From assembly GCA_963667505.2 (NCBI GenBank), contig OY763490.2, positions 992,001 to 1,056,000 on the forward strand: 64,000 nt of DNA, read 5' to 3'. The notes under the pieces were generated by a model that saw nothing but the letters and a program-made list of their open reading frames with translations, was not told the origin of the DNA and made no database searches. The translations under genes were made by a program, and so were the position numbers. Source of the stretch: Aldehydirespirator sp963667505 (GTDB taxonomy: Bacteria; Actinomycetota; Acidimicrobiia; Acidimicrobiales; Aldehydirespiratoraceae). Positions 25,631-33,748 of the stretch are shown piece by piece (within the stretch, counting starts at the first letter, position 1; each line of letters begins with the position of its first letter).

Positions 25631-26420
25631 CCAACGCCCTGCGCACTTGGGCGGCGATGGACACGAACTCCGCGTCCTCGCGGAGGTCGGGCGTGCGCGG
25701 GTATCCCATGGGCACGTCGATCTCGGTGTGAACCCGTCCGGGATTGGCCGACATCACGACGACTCGCTGCCCGAGGAACACGGCCTCGTCGATGCTGTGG
25801 GTGACGAAGACGATCGTCGTGCCGGTCTTGGCCCAGATGTTCAGCAGCTCGACGTTCAGCCGGCCCCGGGTGATGGCGTCGAGCGCGCCGAAGGGCTCGT
25901 CCATCAGCAGGACCTGAGGCTGGGTGACCAGGGCCCGGGCGATCGAGACCCGCTGGCGCATTCCGCCGGAGAGCTCCTGTGGGTAGGCGTGGTGGCGGCC
26001 TTCGAGGCCCACGAGGTCGAGAAGCTCGCCGGGGTCCCGGTGCGGCCTGTCGCGGCTCACCCTGCCGCCCACCTCCAGTGGGAGCTCGACGTTGCGGATG
26101 GCGGTCCTCCATGCCAGCAGCGCGGCGTCCTGGAACACGAACCCGAGGCGCCGCGCCCGGCGCGCCTGGTCGGCCGGCGCGCCCAGGACGGCCACGCTGC
26201 CCGTGCTCGGCGCGAGGAGGTCGGCGATCAGTCGAAGCAGCGTGGACTTGCCGCAGCCCGACGGGCCGATGACGGTCACCAACTGGCCCGCCCCGATCCT
26301 GACCGACAGGTCTTGGAGTGCGACCACCTCGCCCTGGTCGGCCGAGAAGCGGACGGTGGCCTTCGCGACCTCGATGGCGGCCGGTGCGTCTCGAATGTGC
26401 GTCAGCTCCCCGGATGCCAC
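25620..26420 (-). CDS. ABC transporter ATPase, TauB/SsuB-type
   Basis: The nucleotide-binding subunit shows Walker A GPSGCGKST, Q-loop FVFQDAALLAW, signature LSGGMRQR, Walker B VLLMDEPFGALD and the H-loop VTHSIDEA. I place the start at GTG 26418-26420 (266 residues; VASGELTHIR). The longer frame would begin with TTG 26486, which lies inside the -35 box of the operon promoter and so would not be transcribed. An AAGGCAGCGGA stretch precedes the GTG. It is the first gene of the minus-strand operon that continues to the ferredoxin at 20944. Confidence 0.9.
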   Translation of the reverse strand: MASGELTHIRDAPAAIEVAKATVRFSADQGEVVALQDLSVRIGAGQLVTVIGPSGCGKSTLLRLIADLLAPSTGSVAVLGAPADQARRARRLGFVFQDAALLAWRTAIRNVELPLEVGGRVSRDRPHRDPGELLDLVGLEGRHHAYPQELSGGMRQRVSIARALVTQPQVLLMDEPFGALDAITRGRLNVELLNIWAKTGTTIVFVTHSIDEAVFLGQRVVVMSANPGRVHTEIDVPMGYPRTPDLREDAEFVSIAAQVRRALETA

Positions 26421-26457
26421 TCCGCTGCCTTCGGGTCCAGATGATGGGCGGTCCGTG

Positions 26458-26488
26458 ATCCTAGCTAGTTGATTGTCAACCGTCAACT
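26458..26488 (-). promoter_or_regulatory. Operon promoter with nested GntR-type dyads
   Basis: On the minus strand TTGACG (26486-26481), a 17-base spacer and TAGGAT (26463-26458) form a promoter for the ABC/catabolic operon. The -35 and spacer contain the perfect dyad GTTGATTGTCAAC (26468-26480) and a further TCAAC half-site at 26483-26487, making an outer AGTTGA/TCAACT pair at 26467 and 26483. The divergent aldolase gene starts 92 bases away, so the operator could also affect it. The dyad matches the one at 18609. Confidence 0.65.
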
Positions 26489-26579
26489 GAGCGTCCGGTA
26501 GGGTGCAGTGACACCGTTGGGGCCTGGCCGACCGGGTCGGCGAGCGCTCCGGGCGTCCGCAGGAGGATCAGGAGCATCG

Positions 26580-27611
26580 ATGGACACACTTCGGCTCCCG
26601 CGGGTACTCGCCCCGGTGGCCACGCCGTTCACGCCCGACCTCGCAGTGGACACGGCTCGGCTGCTGGCCCATTGCGGCCGGCTCGTCGGCGCCGGCGCCG
26701 GACTCGCCTTGTTCGGCACGACCTCCGAAGCCAACTCCCTGTCGCTGGACGAGCGTCGACTCGTCCTGGAGGCTGTGCTGGCCGACGGGATCCCGACCGG
26801 GCGCCTGATGCCCGGCACGGGCACGTGCTCCATCCCCGAGACGGCGGCCCTGACGACGGAGGTCGTGCGGGCCGGCTGTCCGAGGGTCCTCATGCTGCCG
26901 ACGTTCTTCTACAAGAACCAGACGACCGACGGCATCGTCGCCTACTACTGCGAGGTGATAGAGCGGGTGGCCGACGAGCGCCTGCGGGTCTACCTCTACA
27001 ACATCCCGGGCGTCTCCGGGGTGTCGATCTCGGCCGAGGTCCTCACCCGTCTCGCCGGCCGGTACCCGACGGTCATCGCAGGAGTGAAGGACAGCTCGGG
27101 GGACTGGCCGACCACTCAGGCCCTGCTGCGGGCGGCTCTGCCCGGCGGGCTGGACGTCTACGTCGGGTCGGAGCGATACCTGCTGCCGACGCTGGCCGCG
27201 GGGGGCCGCGGCTGCATCAGCGCGACCGCGAACGTCAATGCCCGGGCCATCGTGGAGTTGGCCGACGACCCCGAAGGCCCGGACGCCGAAGTCAAGCAGC
27301 GCGACCTGACCGCGACGAGATCGGCCATCGAGGACTCCGGGCCCCTCATCGCGGCGGTGAAGGCCCAGCTGGCGCGCCGCTACGGCCACGACGGTTGGCG
27401 CCGGGTGCGGCCGCCCCTGCAGGCCGTGCCCGACATGCCCGATGCGCCCGACATGCCCGATGCGCCCGACATGCCCGATGCGCCCGATGTGCCTGACGTG
27501 CCCGACATGCCCGATGCGCCCGACATGCCCGATGCGCCCGACATGCCCGATGCGCCCGACATGCCCGATGCGCCCGACATGCCCGATGTGCCTGATGTGC
27601 TCGATGCGTAG
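26580..27611 (+). CDS. Dihydrodipicolinate synthase/N-acetylneuraminate lyase-family aldolase with repeat tail
   Basis: This is a TIM-barrel, class I (Schiff-base) aldolase/lyase acting on 2-keto acids. The 343-residue protein has LFGTTSEANSLS near residue 46, the catalytic tyrosine in VYLYNIPGVSG near 140, and the Schiff-base lysine in VIAGVKDSSGDW near 167, so it looks active. ATG 26580 follows AGGAGGATCAGGAG. The last 60 residues are not part of the fold: they are about ten DMPDAP-like hexapeptides encoded by an 18-bp repeat. It is divergent from the ABC operon and may cleave a keto acid made by cluster 1; this is inferred from position only. Confidence 0.85.
   Translation: MDTLRLPRVLAPVATPFTPDLAVDTARLLAHCGRLVGAGAGLALFGTTSEANSLSLDERRLVLEAVLADGIPTGRLMPGTGTCSIPETAALTTEVVRAGCPRVLMLPTFFYKNQTTDGIVAYYCEVIERVADERLRVYLYNIPGVSGVSISAEVLTRLAGRYPTVIAGVKDSSGDWPTTQALLRAALPGGLDVYVGSERYLLPTLAAGGRGCISATANVNARAIVELADDPEGPDAEVKQRDLTATRSAIEDSGPLIAAVKAQLARRYGHDGWRRVRPPLQAVPDMPDAPDMPDAPDMPDAPDVPDVPDMPDAPDMPDAPDMPDAPDMPDAPDMPDVPDVLDA
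27430..27608. repeat. 18-bp minisatellite encoding (DMPDAP)n
   Basis: About ten tandem copies of GACATGCCCGATGCGCCC and variants (some with GTGCC in place of ATGCC) make the C-terminal tail of the aldolase. Copies keep the frame, and the last ones have diverged (DVPDVLDA) before TAG 27609-27611. The repeats are nearly identical at the DNA level, which implies recent expansion. Confidence 0.93.
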
Positions 27612-27656
27612 TCGCGTTCGTGCGCGGGCCGTGGCCGGTGTGCCAGGCCCGGAGGC

Positions 27657-28574
27657 TCAATAGTCGGGTTCTCTCAGCTCGGCGTAGCCCGCTTCGGCCT
27701 CCAGGGAGCGGCGCCGCCAGAGTCCGCCCAGCCATACCGCGAAGATCGTGAGCACGAACGGGATCATCAGCACGAACTCCCGCGGCACCCGCTCGGTGAT
27801 GTTGATCTGCGACTGGATGCCGACGGCGTCGGCGAGACCGAAGAACAGCCCGGCGAACGCCGCGCCGACGGGGTGCCACGCCCCGAAGATCACGGCTGTG
27901 AAGGCGATGAACCCCCGGCCGTTGGTCATGTTCTCGGTGAAGTTGTGCAGCGCTCCCACCGACAGCTCCGCGCCGCCCAAGGCACAGAGCGCCCCGGCGA
28001 GGAGCAGCGCTTGGAGGCGCACGACCGACGGGTTCACGCCCGCGCTGCGCGCCGCGAACGGGTACTCGCCCGCCGCCGCGAGGCGCAGACCGAAACGGCT
28101 GCGCCGAAGCACCAGCCAGGCGGCCAGCACGATCAGCGGCGTGATCCACACCAGGATCGAGTGCTCCGACACGATGACGCCCGGCCCCGACGTGATCCCG
28201 CTCACCGGTCGGGGCAGCACCGTGTCGGTGAACATGGAGCCGCGCCGGTCGAAGATGGCTCCGAGCGCGAAGGCCGTGCCGCCGAGGCCGATGGAGGTGA
28301 GCCCCAGCCCCGCGATGATGACGTTGGCGCCGAGCGGGCCGATCACCCACCAGTACACCGCGGACAGCGCCATGCACACGCCGATGGCGGCCAGGATGCC
28401 GAACTCCACCGATCCGGTGGCGTCGCCGACGGCCACGGTCGTGAACGCGCCGACGATCATCAGCCCTTCGAGGCCCAAGTGGAAGATCCCGGCCCGGAAG
28501 GCGAACACGCCCGCGGTGGCGACCAGCACCAGCGGGGCGGCCGAGCGCAGCGTGGTGGCCAGGATCTGCTCCAT
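27657..28574 (-). CDS. ABC transporter permease, nucleoside/BMP-type (second permease)
   Basis: The 305-residue membrane protein belongs to the permease class linked to BMP/PnrA-type binding proteins (RbsC-like fold): hydrophobic helices throughout, FRAGIFHLGLEGLMIVGAF near residue 27-45 and AAGEYPFAARSAGV near 160. ATG 28574 overlaps the stop of the first permease (ATGA). It is the last gene of the cluster 2 importer operon (binding protein, ATPase, permease, permease). The family imports nucleosides in several bacteria; the substrate here is unproven. Confidence 0.88.
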   Translation of the reverse strand: MEQILATTLRSAAPLVLVATAGVFAFRAGIFHLGLEGLMIVGAFTTVAVGDATGSVEFGILAAIGVCMALSAVYWWVIGPLGANVIIAGLGLTSIGLGGTAFALGAIFDRRGSMFTDTVLPRPVSGITSGPGVIVSEHSILVWITPLIVLAAWLVLRRSRFGLRLAAAGEYPFAARSAGVNPSVVRLQALLLAGALCALGGAELSVGALHNFTENMTNGRGFIAFTAVIFGAWHPVGAAFAGLFFGLADAVGIQSQINITERVPREFVLMIPFVLTIFAVWLGGLWRRRSLEAEAGYAELREPDY

Positions 28575-29716
28575 CAGCCCGTCCGAGCCTCGGCGGCGGG
28601 CCCGGCCCCTCCTCGCCGGGGCGATGCTGTGTCGCCGGCATCGGCAGGCCCGGCCCGCGGTCGCCGCGGCGAGGCTGCTTCACCAGCAGCAGCAGGCCCG
28701 GCCCGCCGCAGCCTCACCGCCCGGAACTTGACGGTCACCAGGAACGCCACCATGCCGTGCAGCAGCACCAGGGCCGGCGGCGGCAGGTCGGTCACGATCG
28801 GCAGGAACAGGATGGCCGACTGCAGTCCGCCGAAGAAGACCGCGGCCGCGGCGGTGCCCCAGACGCTCAGCAGGCCGACCAGCGCCACCACGACGGCGGT
28901 GAAGCCCACCTCGGGGGAGAACCCGGTGACCAGGCGTCCCGCCGGGCCGTAGAGCTCGACCGCGCCGGCGAGGCCGGCCAGCGCCCCCGACAGCGCGAAC
29001 GTGCCGAGCCCGACCCGGCGCACGTCGATGCCCTGCCAGCGGGCCATGGTGGGGTTGCGGCCCACCAGGGTCATGGCCAGCCCGAAGCGGGTGCGCTCCA
29101 GCAGCAGCCACACCAGCACGGCCGCGCCGCCGACCAGCAGCAGGACGGTGGCCGACACGCCGGAGCCGTCGGTGATGCGGAACGCCTCGGGTATGCGCTC
29201 GCTGGCCGCCGTCTGGCCGGTGCCCGCGGGGTTGCGCATGGGTCCGGCGGTCAGGTACTGGAGCACCAACGCGCCGATGAAGCTCATCATCAGCGTGGTC
29301 AGCACCTCGTCAGTGCCGAAGCGAACCCGCAGGTAGCCCGGCATCAGCGACCAGGCCGTCCCGGCGATGACCGCCGCCAGCGTCCCGCACAGCACCACCA
29401 GCAGCGCCGGGCCGTCGCGCCAGCCCAGCGAGACGGCCAAGGCCGAGCAGGCGCCCACATAGAACTGTCCCTGGCCGCCGATGTTGAAGAACCCCGCCCG
29501 GAAGCCGATCACCACTCCCAGGCCGATCAGCAGCAGCGGGATCGACCAGCGGATCGTCGAGGTGGCCGCGCCCGTGGCCGTCAGCGACCCCTGGATGACG
29601 CCCGAGAACACCTCGCCCACCCGATAGCCGCTGATCCACAGGATCAGCGTCGTCATCAGGAACGAGACCACCACCAGCACCACGGTGGACGCGAGCCGCT
29701 GCAGGCCGCCGGTCAC
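28574..29716 (-). CDS. ABC transporter permease, nucleoside/BMP-type (first permease)
   Basis: The 380-residue protein shows the partner permease pattern: N-terminal helix (about 8-30), FRAGFFNIGGQGQFYVGA near 70-88, GTDEVLTTLMMSFIG near 135-150, and TLVGRNPTMARWQGIDVRR near 215-235. GTG 29716 starts it. The last 45 residues are two and a half copies of a 16-residue repeat (RAGPAxAGxxASPRRx), an unusual cytoplasmic tail created by a 48-bp DNA repeat. The junction to the ATPase carries a second, 38-bp duplication. Confidence 0.88.
   Translation of the reverse strand: MTGGLQRLASTVVLVVVSFLMTTLILWISGYRVGEVFSGVIQGSLTATGAATSTIRWSIPLLLIGLGVVIGFRAGFFNIGGQGQFYVGACSALAVSLGWRDGPALLVVLCGTLAAVIAGTAWSLMPGYLRVRFGTDEVLTTLMMSFIGALVLQYLTAGPMRNPAGTGQTAASERIPEAFRITDGSGVSATVLLLVGGAAVLVWLLLERTRFGLAMTLVGRNPTMARWQGIDVRRVGLGTFALSGALAGLAGAVELYGPAGRLVTGFSPEVGFTAVVVALVGLLSVWGTAAAAVFFGGLQSAILFLPIVTDLPPPALVLLHGMVAFLVTVKFRAVRLRRAGPAAAGEAASPRRPRAGPADAGDTASPRRGGAGPAAEARTG
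28577..28715. repeat. 48-bp repeat encoding a 16-residue tail repeat in the permease
   Basis: Around 2.5 imperfect units lie at the 3' end of the first permease gene, each containing GGCCCGGCCC on the plus strand and an AGxxASPRR coding segment on the minus strand. The array ends exactly at the ATGA overlap with the next gene. It is in frame, so it lengthens the protein instead of stopping it. Confidence 0.75.
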
Positions 29717-29768
29717 CGCTGCGCCCCGATCGCAGCCGGCTGCTCGCGTCTCACCGCCGCGCCCCGGT
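29711..29768. repeat. 38-bp-spaced duplication of the ATPase stop/permease start junction
   Basis: TCACCGCTGCGCCCCG (29713) and TCACCGCCGCGCCCCG (29751) differ at one of 16 positions. On the minus strand each contains GGTGA. The upstream copy gives the ATPase its TGA, the downstream copy gives the permease its GTG. An ancestral GTGA overlap has been pulled 38 bases apart. Confidence 0.8.
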
Positions 29769-31664
29769 CATGGCGTCGCCCACCGCCCGGCGGTCGTAAG
29801 GCGGCTCGAAACGGGCCGTGACGCGCCCGCCGTACATCACCACCAGACGGTCGGAGAGGTCGAACAGCTCGTCGAGGTCGGAGGACACCAGCAGCACGCC
29901 CGCCCCTGCGTCGCGCAGTCCTCGCAGCGAGCGGCGCACGAAGTTCGTGGCGGAGAAGTCCAGGCCGCGGGTGGGCTGGGCCGCCACCAGCACCTCCAGT
30001 CCGGGGGCCAGCTCCCGCGACAGGATCAGGCGCTGCACGTTGCCGCCCGAGAGGCTCTCGGCCGGCTGGCCGACGGTGTCGTAGCGGACCTGCCAGTGGT
30101 CCATCGCCTCGGCCGCCTGGCGCCGGTACTGGCGCACAGATATCAGCGGCAGTCGTCGTCGGCGCCGTCCGACGAGGCGCAGCGCCGACTGGTTCAGCCA
30201 CAGGGGCGCGCTGCGGCTGATCCCCTCGCTGTTGCGGTCGAAGGGCACCAGGCGCAGCCCGCGCAGCCGCCTGCGGGCGGGGGAGGCCCGGGTCGCCTCG
30301 GTGCCGCCGAGGAGCACCGAGCCCTCGGTCACCGCGCTCAGGCCCGCGACCGCCGACACCAGGCCCCGCTGTCCGTTGCCCTCCACGCCGGCGACGCCCA
30401 CGATCTCGCCCGCCTCGACGCTGAGATCGACGCCGCGCAGGCCGGGCTCGAAGGCCGACTCCCGGCTCGAGACTCCTGCCAGCTCCAGCAGCGCCGCCTG
30501 CCCGCCCCCGGCTGCGGACTCCAAGCCGACGGCCCGGTCAGTCCCGGCTGCGGACTCCAAGCCGACGGCCCGGTCAGTCCCGGCGGCGGACTCCAAGCCG
30601 ACGGCCCGGTCAGTCCCGGCGGCGGACTCCAAGCCGACGGCCCGGTCAGTCCCGGCGGCGGACTCCAAGCCGACGGCCCGGTCAGTCCCGGCGGCGGACT
30701 CCAAGCCGACGGCCCGGTCAGTCCCGGCGGCGGACTCCAAGCCGACGGCCCGGTCAGTCCCGGCGGCGGACTCCAAGCCGACGGCCCGGTCAGTCCCGGC
30801 GGCGGACTCCAAGCCGACGGCCCGGTCAGTCCCGGCGGCGGACTCCAAGCCGACGGCCCGGTCAGTACCGGCGGCGGACTCCAAGCCGACGGCCCGGTCG
30901 GCGCCCGGCGCGGGCCCCACGATGGCGTCGCTGAGCGGGCCCTGGGACACCTCGGACATCTCGCTGGGGCCGAGCACCAACTCGCCGTCGCGCAGCACGC
31001 TCACCGTGTCGGCGACCGCGGCCACCTCCCGCAGTTTGTGCAGCACGATGAGGACGGTCACTCCGTCGTCGCGCAGGCGCCGGAGCCGCTCGAACAGCGC
31101 CTCGGTCGCGGCGGGGGTGAGCAGGGCGGTGGGCTCGTCCAGCAGCAGGATCCGGGCCTCGGTGGCCAGTGCCCGCACGATCTCCAGCGACTGGCGGGTC
31201 TCGACGGGCAGGTCCCGGATGCGGGTCGACAGCACGGCCCCGCCGCCGACCTCAACTGTGTCGTCGTGCCAGCGCCGATGCAGGTCGGCCCGCCGGTAGA
31301 CGGAGCGGCCTGCCGGGCGGGCGGCCGTCAGCTCCAGGGCCTCCGCCACCGTGAAGGACGGCGGCAGCGAGAAGTGCTGGTGAACCATCGCCAGCCCGGC
31401 CTTCCTGGCGGCCCGCACGTCCCCCGACGGGAGTTTGCGGCCGGAGATGCGCACCTCGCCGGCATCCGGCGCCTGAAGGCCGCCCAGCACCTTGGCCAGG
31501 GTGGTCTTGCCCGCCCCGTTCTGGCCGACCAGCGCGTGGATCCTCCCCGGCGCCAAATCCAGGCTCACGTCGTGGAGGGCCCGGACGGCGCCGAAGGAGA
31601 CGCCGAGCGACCGGCAGCTCACCGCCGGCGCTTCGGCGGGGGCCGTCCCGCTCGGCGCCGTCAT
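29751..31664 (-). CDS. Double-domain ABC transporter ATPase (NupO/RbsA-like) with an 11-unit repeat linker
   Basis: The 637-residue protein contains two nucleotide-binding domains. Domain 1 (about 10-240) has Walker A GQNGAGKTT and Walker B ILLLDEPTALL. Domain 2 (about 385-635) has a degenerate P-loop, GVEGNGQRGL, usual for this family, plus LSGGNVQRLILSREL. Between them lies an insert of 11 nearly perfect 12-residue units (DRAVGLESAAGT, about 255-385), absent from ordinary family members, which are near 500 residues. ATG 31664 follows the binding-protein stop by 20 bases. The enzyme should energise the BMP-type importer; how the linker affects domain pairing is unknown. Confidence 0.9.
   Translation of the reverse strand: MTAPSGTAPAEAPAVSCRSLGVSFGAVRALHDVSLDLAPGRIHALVGQNGAGKTTLAKVLGGLQAPDAGEVRISGRKLPSGDVRAARKAGLAMVHQHFSLPPSFTVAEALELTAARPAGRSVYRRADLHRRWHDDTVEVGGGAVLSTRIRDLPVETRQSLEIVRALATEARILLLDEPTALLTPAATEALFERLRRLRDDGVTVLIVLHKLREVAAVADTVSVLRDGELVLGPSEMSEVSQGPLSDAIVGPAPGADRAVGLESAAGTDRAVGLESAAGTDRAVGLESAAGTDRAVGLESAAGTDRAVGLESAAGTDRAVGLESAAGTDRAVGLESAAGTDRAVGLESAAGTDRAVGLESAAGTDRAVGLESAAGTDRAVGLESAAGGGQAALLELAGVSSRESAFEPGLRGVDLSVEAGEIVGVAGVEGNGQRGLVSAVAGLSAVTEGSVLLGGTEATRASPARRRLRGLRLVPFDRNSEGISRSAPLWLNQSALRLVGRRRRRLPLISVRQYRRQAAEAMDHWQVRYDTVGQPAESLSGGNVQRLILSRELAPGLEVLVAAQPTRGLDFSATNFVRRSLRGLRDAGAGVLLVSSDLDELFDLSDRLVVMYGGRVTARFEPPYDRRAVGDAMTGARR
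30511..30900. repeat. 36-bp minisatellite, 11 copies, inside the ABC ATPase gene
   Basis: The plus-strand core CTCCAAGCCGACGGCCCGGT recurs 11 times with a strict 36-base period. Inner units are almost identical; the first two carry GGCTGCGGA and the last ones single changes (GTACC, GGCGCC). All copies stay in frame. There are no unique spacers, so this is not CRISPR. Confidence 0.96.
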
Positions 31665-31684
31665 CGATGCGAGATTACCGGTCG

Positions 31685-32866
31685 CTATAGCTCGGGATCG
31701 AAGGGGACCTCCAGCGACCCGTCCTTGATCTGCGAGCGGGCCTGGTCGATCTCGTCGAGGGTGGCGTTGATGGTCTCCACCATCTCGGCCGGGCCGTTCT
31801 CCATGAACTCGGGGTTGACGACCAGGTCCACCCCGCCCTCGGCCACCCCGGCGCCCACGTAGCCGGGCGTGTAGTCGTCGCTGAGGGCGTGCTCGACCTG
31901 GGTGTGGAGCACCTCGGCCCAGTAGAGCAGCACGCCGCCGATGACGGCCGGACTGTCGAAGTAGTTCACCGAGCCGCCGATCACGTAGCCGCCCTTCTCC
32001 TCGGCGGCCTGGATCACGCCGAGGTCGGTGGCCGCCGCGTCGGTCATGATGATGTCCACTCCGCCGTCGTAGAGCGCCGCGCCGAGCTCGCGGCCCTTGG
32101 CCGGATCCTCGAAGGAGTCAGCGAAGGCGGCCTCGCCGGTGATGTCGGGGTTCTTGGCCTGGGCCGCGGCCACGAAGGCGTTGTAGTCGGCGTTCAGCGG
32201 CGGGATGGACACGCCTCCCACGAACCCCACCTTGCCGGTGGTGTTCAGCGCGCCCGCCAGGATTCCGGCCAGGTAGGTGCCCTTGTAGTAATCGAACCCG
32301 ATGGAGACGAGGTTGTCGACGCCTCCCTCGAATCCGAAGACGTGGATCCAGCGGGTGTCGGGGAAGTCCGGGGCCACCGCGGTGACCGCGTCCTGCATGG
32401 GCGGGAACGTCACCGCGATGATGTCGGTTCCCTGGTTGGCCAGGTTGCGCAGGGTGGTCTCGAAGGTCGACGGGTCGGTCGCCTCGATGAACGTTGTGTC
32501 GGCGCCGAAGTCGGCCTCCACCATCTCCAGGCCCCGCACCAGGTCGTCGATCGGCCCCAGGTCGCCGGCCTTCTGGTTGGCCACGAGGGCGACGGAGGGC
32601 GCCTCGGCCGGCTCGGGCTCCGGCTCCGCGGCGGGCTCCTCCTCGGCGGGCTCGGGTGCGTCGGCGGGCTCCTCCTCGGCGGCGGCTTCGGGTGCGTCGG
32701 CGGGCTCCTCCTCGGCCGGTTCGGGGTCGGGTTCGGGCGCGGCCGTGGTCGGTGCCTCGGCCGGTTCGGGCTCGGGAGCGGCCGCATCCCCGTCGTCGTC
32801 TCCGCAGGCGGCGGCCACCAGGGCGCCGGCCAGTAGAAGGGCTGCGAGAACTCGTCGGCTTCTCAT
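31685..32866 (-). CDS. BMP/PnrA-family substrate-binding lipoprotein
   Basis: The 393-residue protein starts at ATG 32866, preceded by GGGAGGAT; the longer TTG frame overlaps the promoter leader. Signal peptide and lipobox VAAAC (Cys near 21) are followed by an acidic EEPADAPE-type linker (about 25-90) and the binding domain (about 91-393). The domain has VALVANQKAGDLGPIDDL, TDIIAVTFPPMQDAV, GKVGFVGGVSIPPLNADY and DIIMTDAAATDLGV. The fold is that of basic membrane protein A/PnrA nucleoside receptors. It has its own promoter and leads the importer operon. The linker echoes that of the unrelated binding protein at 18698. Confidence 0.9.
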   Translation of the reverse strand: MRSRRVLAALLLAGALVAAACGDDDGDAAAPEPEPAEAPTTAAPEPDPEPAEEEPADAPEAAAEEEPADAPEPAEEEPAAEPEPEPAEAPSVALVANQKAGDLGPIDDLVRGLEMVEADFGADTTFIEATDPSTFETTLRNLANQGTDIIAVTFPPMQDAVTAVAPDFPDTRWIHVFGFEGGVDNLVSIGFDYYKGTYLAGILAGALNTTGKVGFVGGVSIPPLNADYNAFVAAAQAKNPDITGEAAFADSFEDPAKGRELGAALYDGGVDIIMTDAAATDLGVIQAAEEKGGYVIGGSVNYFDSPAVIGGVLLYWAEVLHTQVEHALSDDYTPGYVGAGVAEGGVDLVVNPEFMENGPAEMVETINATLDEIDQARSQIKDGSLEVPFDPEL

Positions 32867-32901
32867 CGGGATCCTCCCTGCTTGTGCAGTCAATTCACAA
32901 T

Positions 32902-32930
32902 AACATAGATATTCAATTTATCGAAGTCAA
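32902..32930 (-). promoter_or_regulatory. Promoter of the BMP importer operon
   Basis: On the minus strand TTGACT (32930-32925), a 17-base spacer and TATGTT (32907-32902) form a clear promoter 36 bases before ATG 32866. The spacer is strikingly AT-rich and contains ATAGATATTCAAT (plus strand), similar to ATAGTATTTCAAT at 37026 in front of the XRE regulator and GMC genes. Confidence 0.65.
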
Positions 32931-32974
32931 GGGCTGGCGACCGTGCGGCCCGAGGCGCTGGCCCGCGCCGCGGC

Positions 32975-33748
32975 TCAGCGGCCCTCCCATCTCGGGGAGC
33001 GCTTCTCGCTGAAGGCCCGGATCCCCTCGTCGCCGTCGGCCGAGGCCAGCACCTCCACCAGCGCCGGGAGGTTGGCCATGCGGGCGTCGGCCGCGGTCAT
33101 GTGGGCGGTGCGGCGCACGATCTGCTTGATGGCCCGCAGCGACAGCGGAGCGCACGCCAGCAGGTTCTCCAGCCAGCGGTCCACGGCGGCGTCGAGCTCG
33201 GAGGCGGCGACGACCTCGTTGAGCAGTCCCAGAGCGAGTGCCTCCGCAGCGCTGAAGCGCCTGCCCGTCAGCAGGACCTCCATGGCCCACTTGGCCGGGA
33301 GCTGCCGCGCCAGCGACACGATCCCCCCGTCGAGGGGCAGGCGGCCGAGCCGCGGCTCCACGAAGCCCAGCACCGCGTTGTCCGACGCCACCGCCAGGTC
33401 GCAGCCCACCACCAGCTCCAGGCCGCCCCCCAGGGCGTAGCCGTTCACGCGGGCCAGCACCGGCACGTCCAATGAGTCGCGCAGCGGCAGATGGCCGAAG
33501 CCGTCGCGGCGGGCGTGCAGCCAGTAGTCGAGGCCGGTGGTGCCCTCGGCCCGCATGTCGTCGCCCGCGCAGAACGCCCGGTCGCCGGCGCCGGTGAGCA
33601 CCACCACCCGCACCGAGCGGTCGGCCTCGACGGCCTCCCAGACCCGGCGCAGCTCCTCCTGATGGGCCTCGTCGATGGCGTTGAGCCGCTCGGGGCGGTT
33701 GATCGTCACGGTGGCCACGTGGTCGCTGACAGCCAGGTCGATGCTCAC
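32975..33748 (-). CDS. Enoyl-CoA hydratase/isomerase (crotonase) family, cluster 2 copy
   Basis: The 257-residue crotonase has TINRPERLNAIDEAHQEELR, oxyanion motif GDRAFCAGDDM near residue 62, GYALGGGLELVVG, and acidic residues at both catalytic positions (LGFVEPRLG; WAMEVLLTG). GTG 33748 overlaps the CoA-transferase stop (GTGA), so the two are translationally coupled. It is the last gene of the operon XRE, FAD oxidoreductase, CoA-transferase, crotonase. It is a close paralogue of the gene at 21330, with the same length and gene order. The substrate is unknown. Confidence 0.9.
   Translation of the reverse strand: MSIDLAVSDHVATVTINRPERLNAIDEAHQEELRRVWEAVEADRSVRVVVLTGAGDRAFCAGDDMRAEGTTGLDYWLHARRDGFGHLPLRDSLDVPVLARVNGYALGGGLELVVGCDLAVASDNAVLGFVEPRLGRLPLDGGIVSLARQLPAKWAMEVLLTGRRFSAAEALALGLLNEVVAASELDAAVDRWLENLLACAPLSLRAIKQIVRRTAHMTAADARMANLPALVEVLASADGDEGIRAFSEKRSPRWEGR

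Noticed and set aside
25589..26112. N-terminal extension of the ABC permease into the ATPase gene
   Set aside because: The extension is an alternate-frame reading of the ATPase; the natural start is ATG 25623 at the ATGA overlap.
30511..30900. Regularly spaced direct repeats resembling a CRISPR array
   Set aside because: Repeats are contiguous with no unique spacers, stay in frame, and lie inside an ABC ATPase gene; no cas genes are present.
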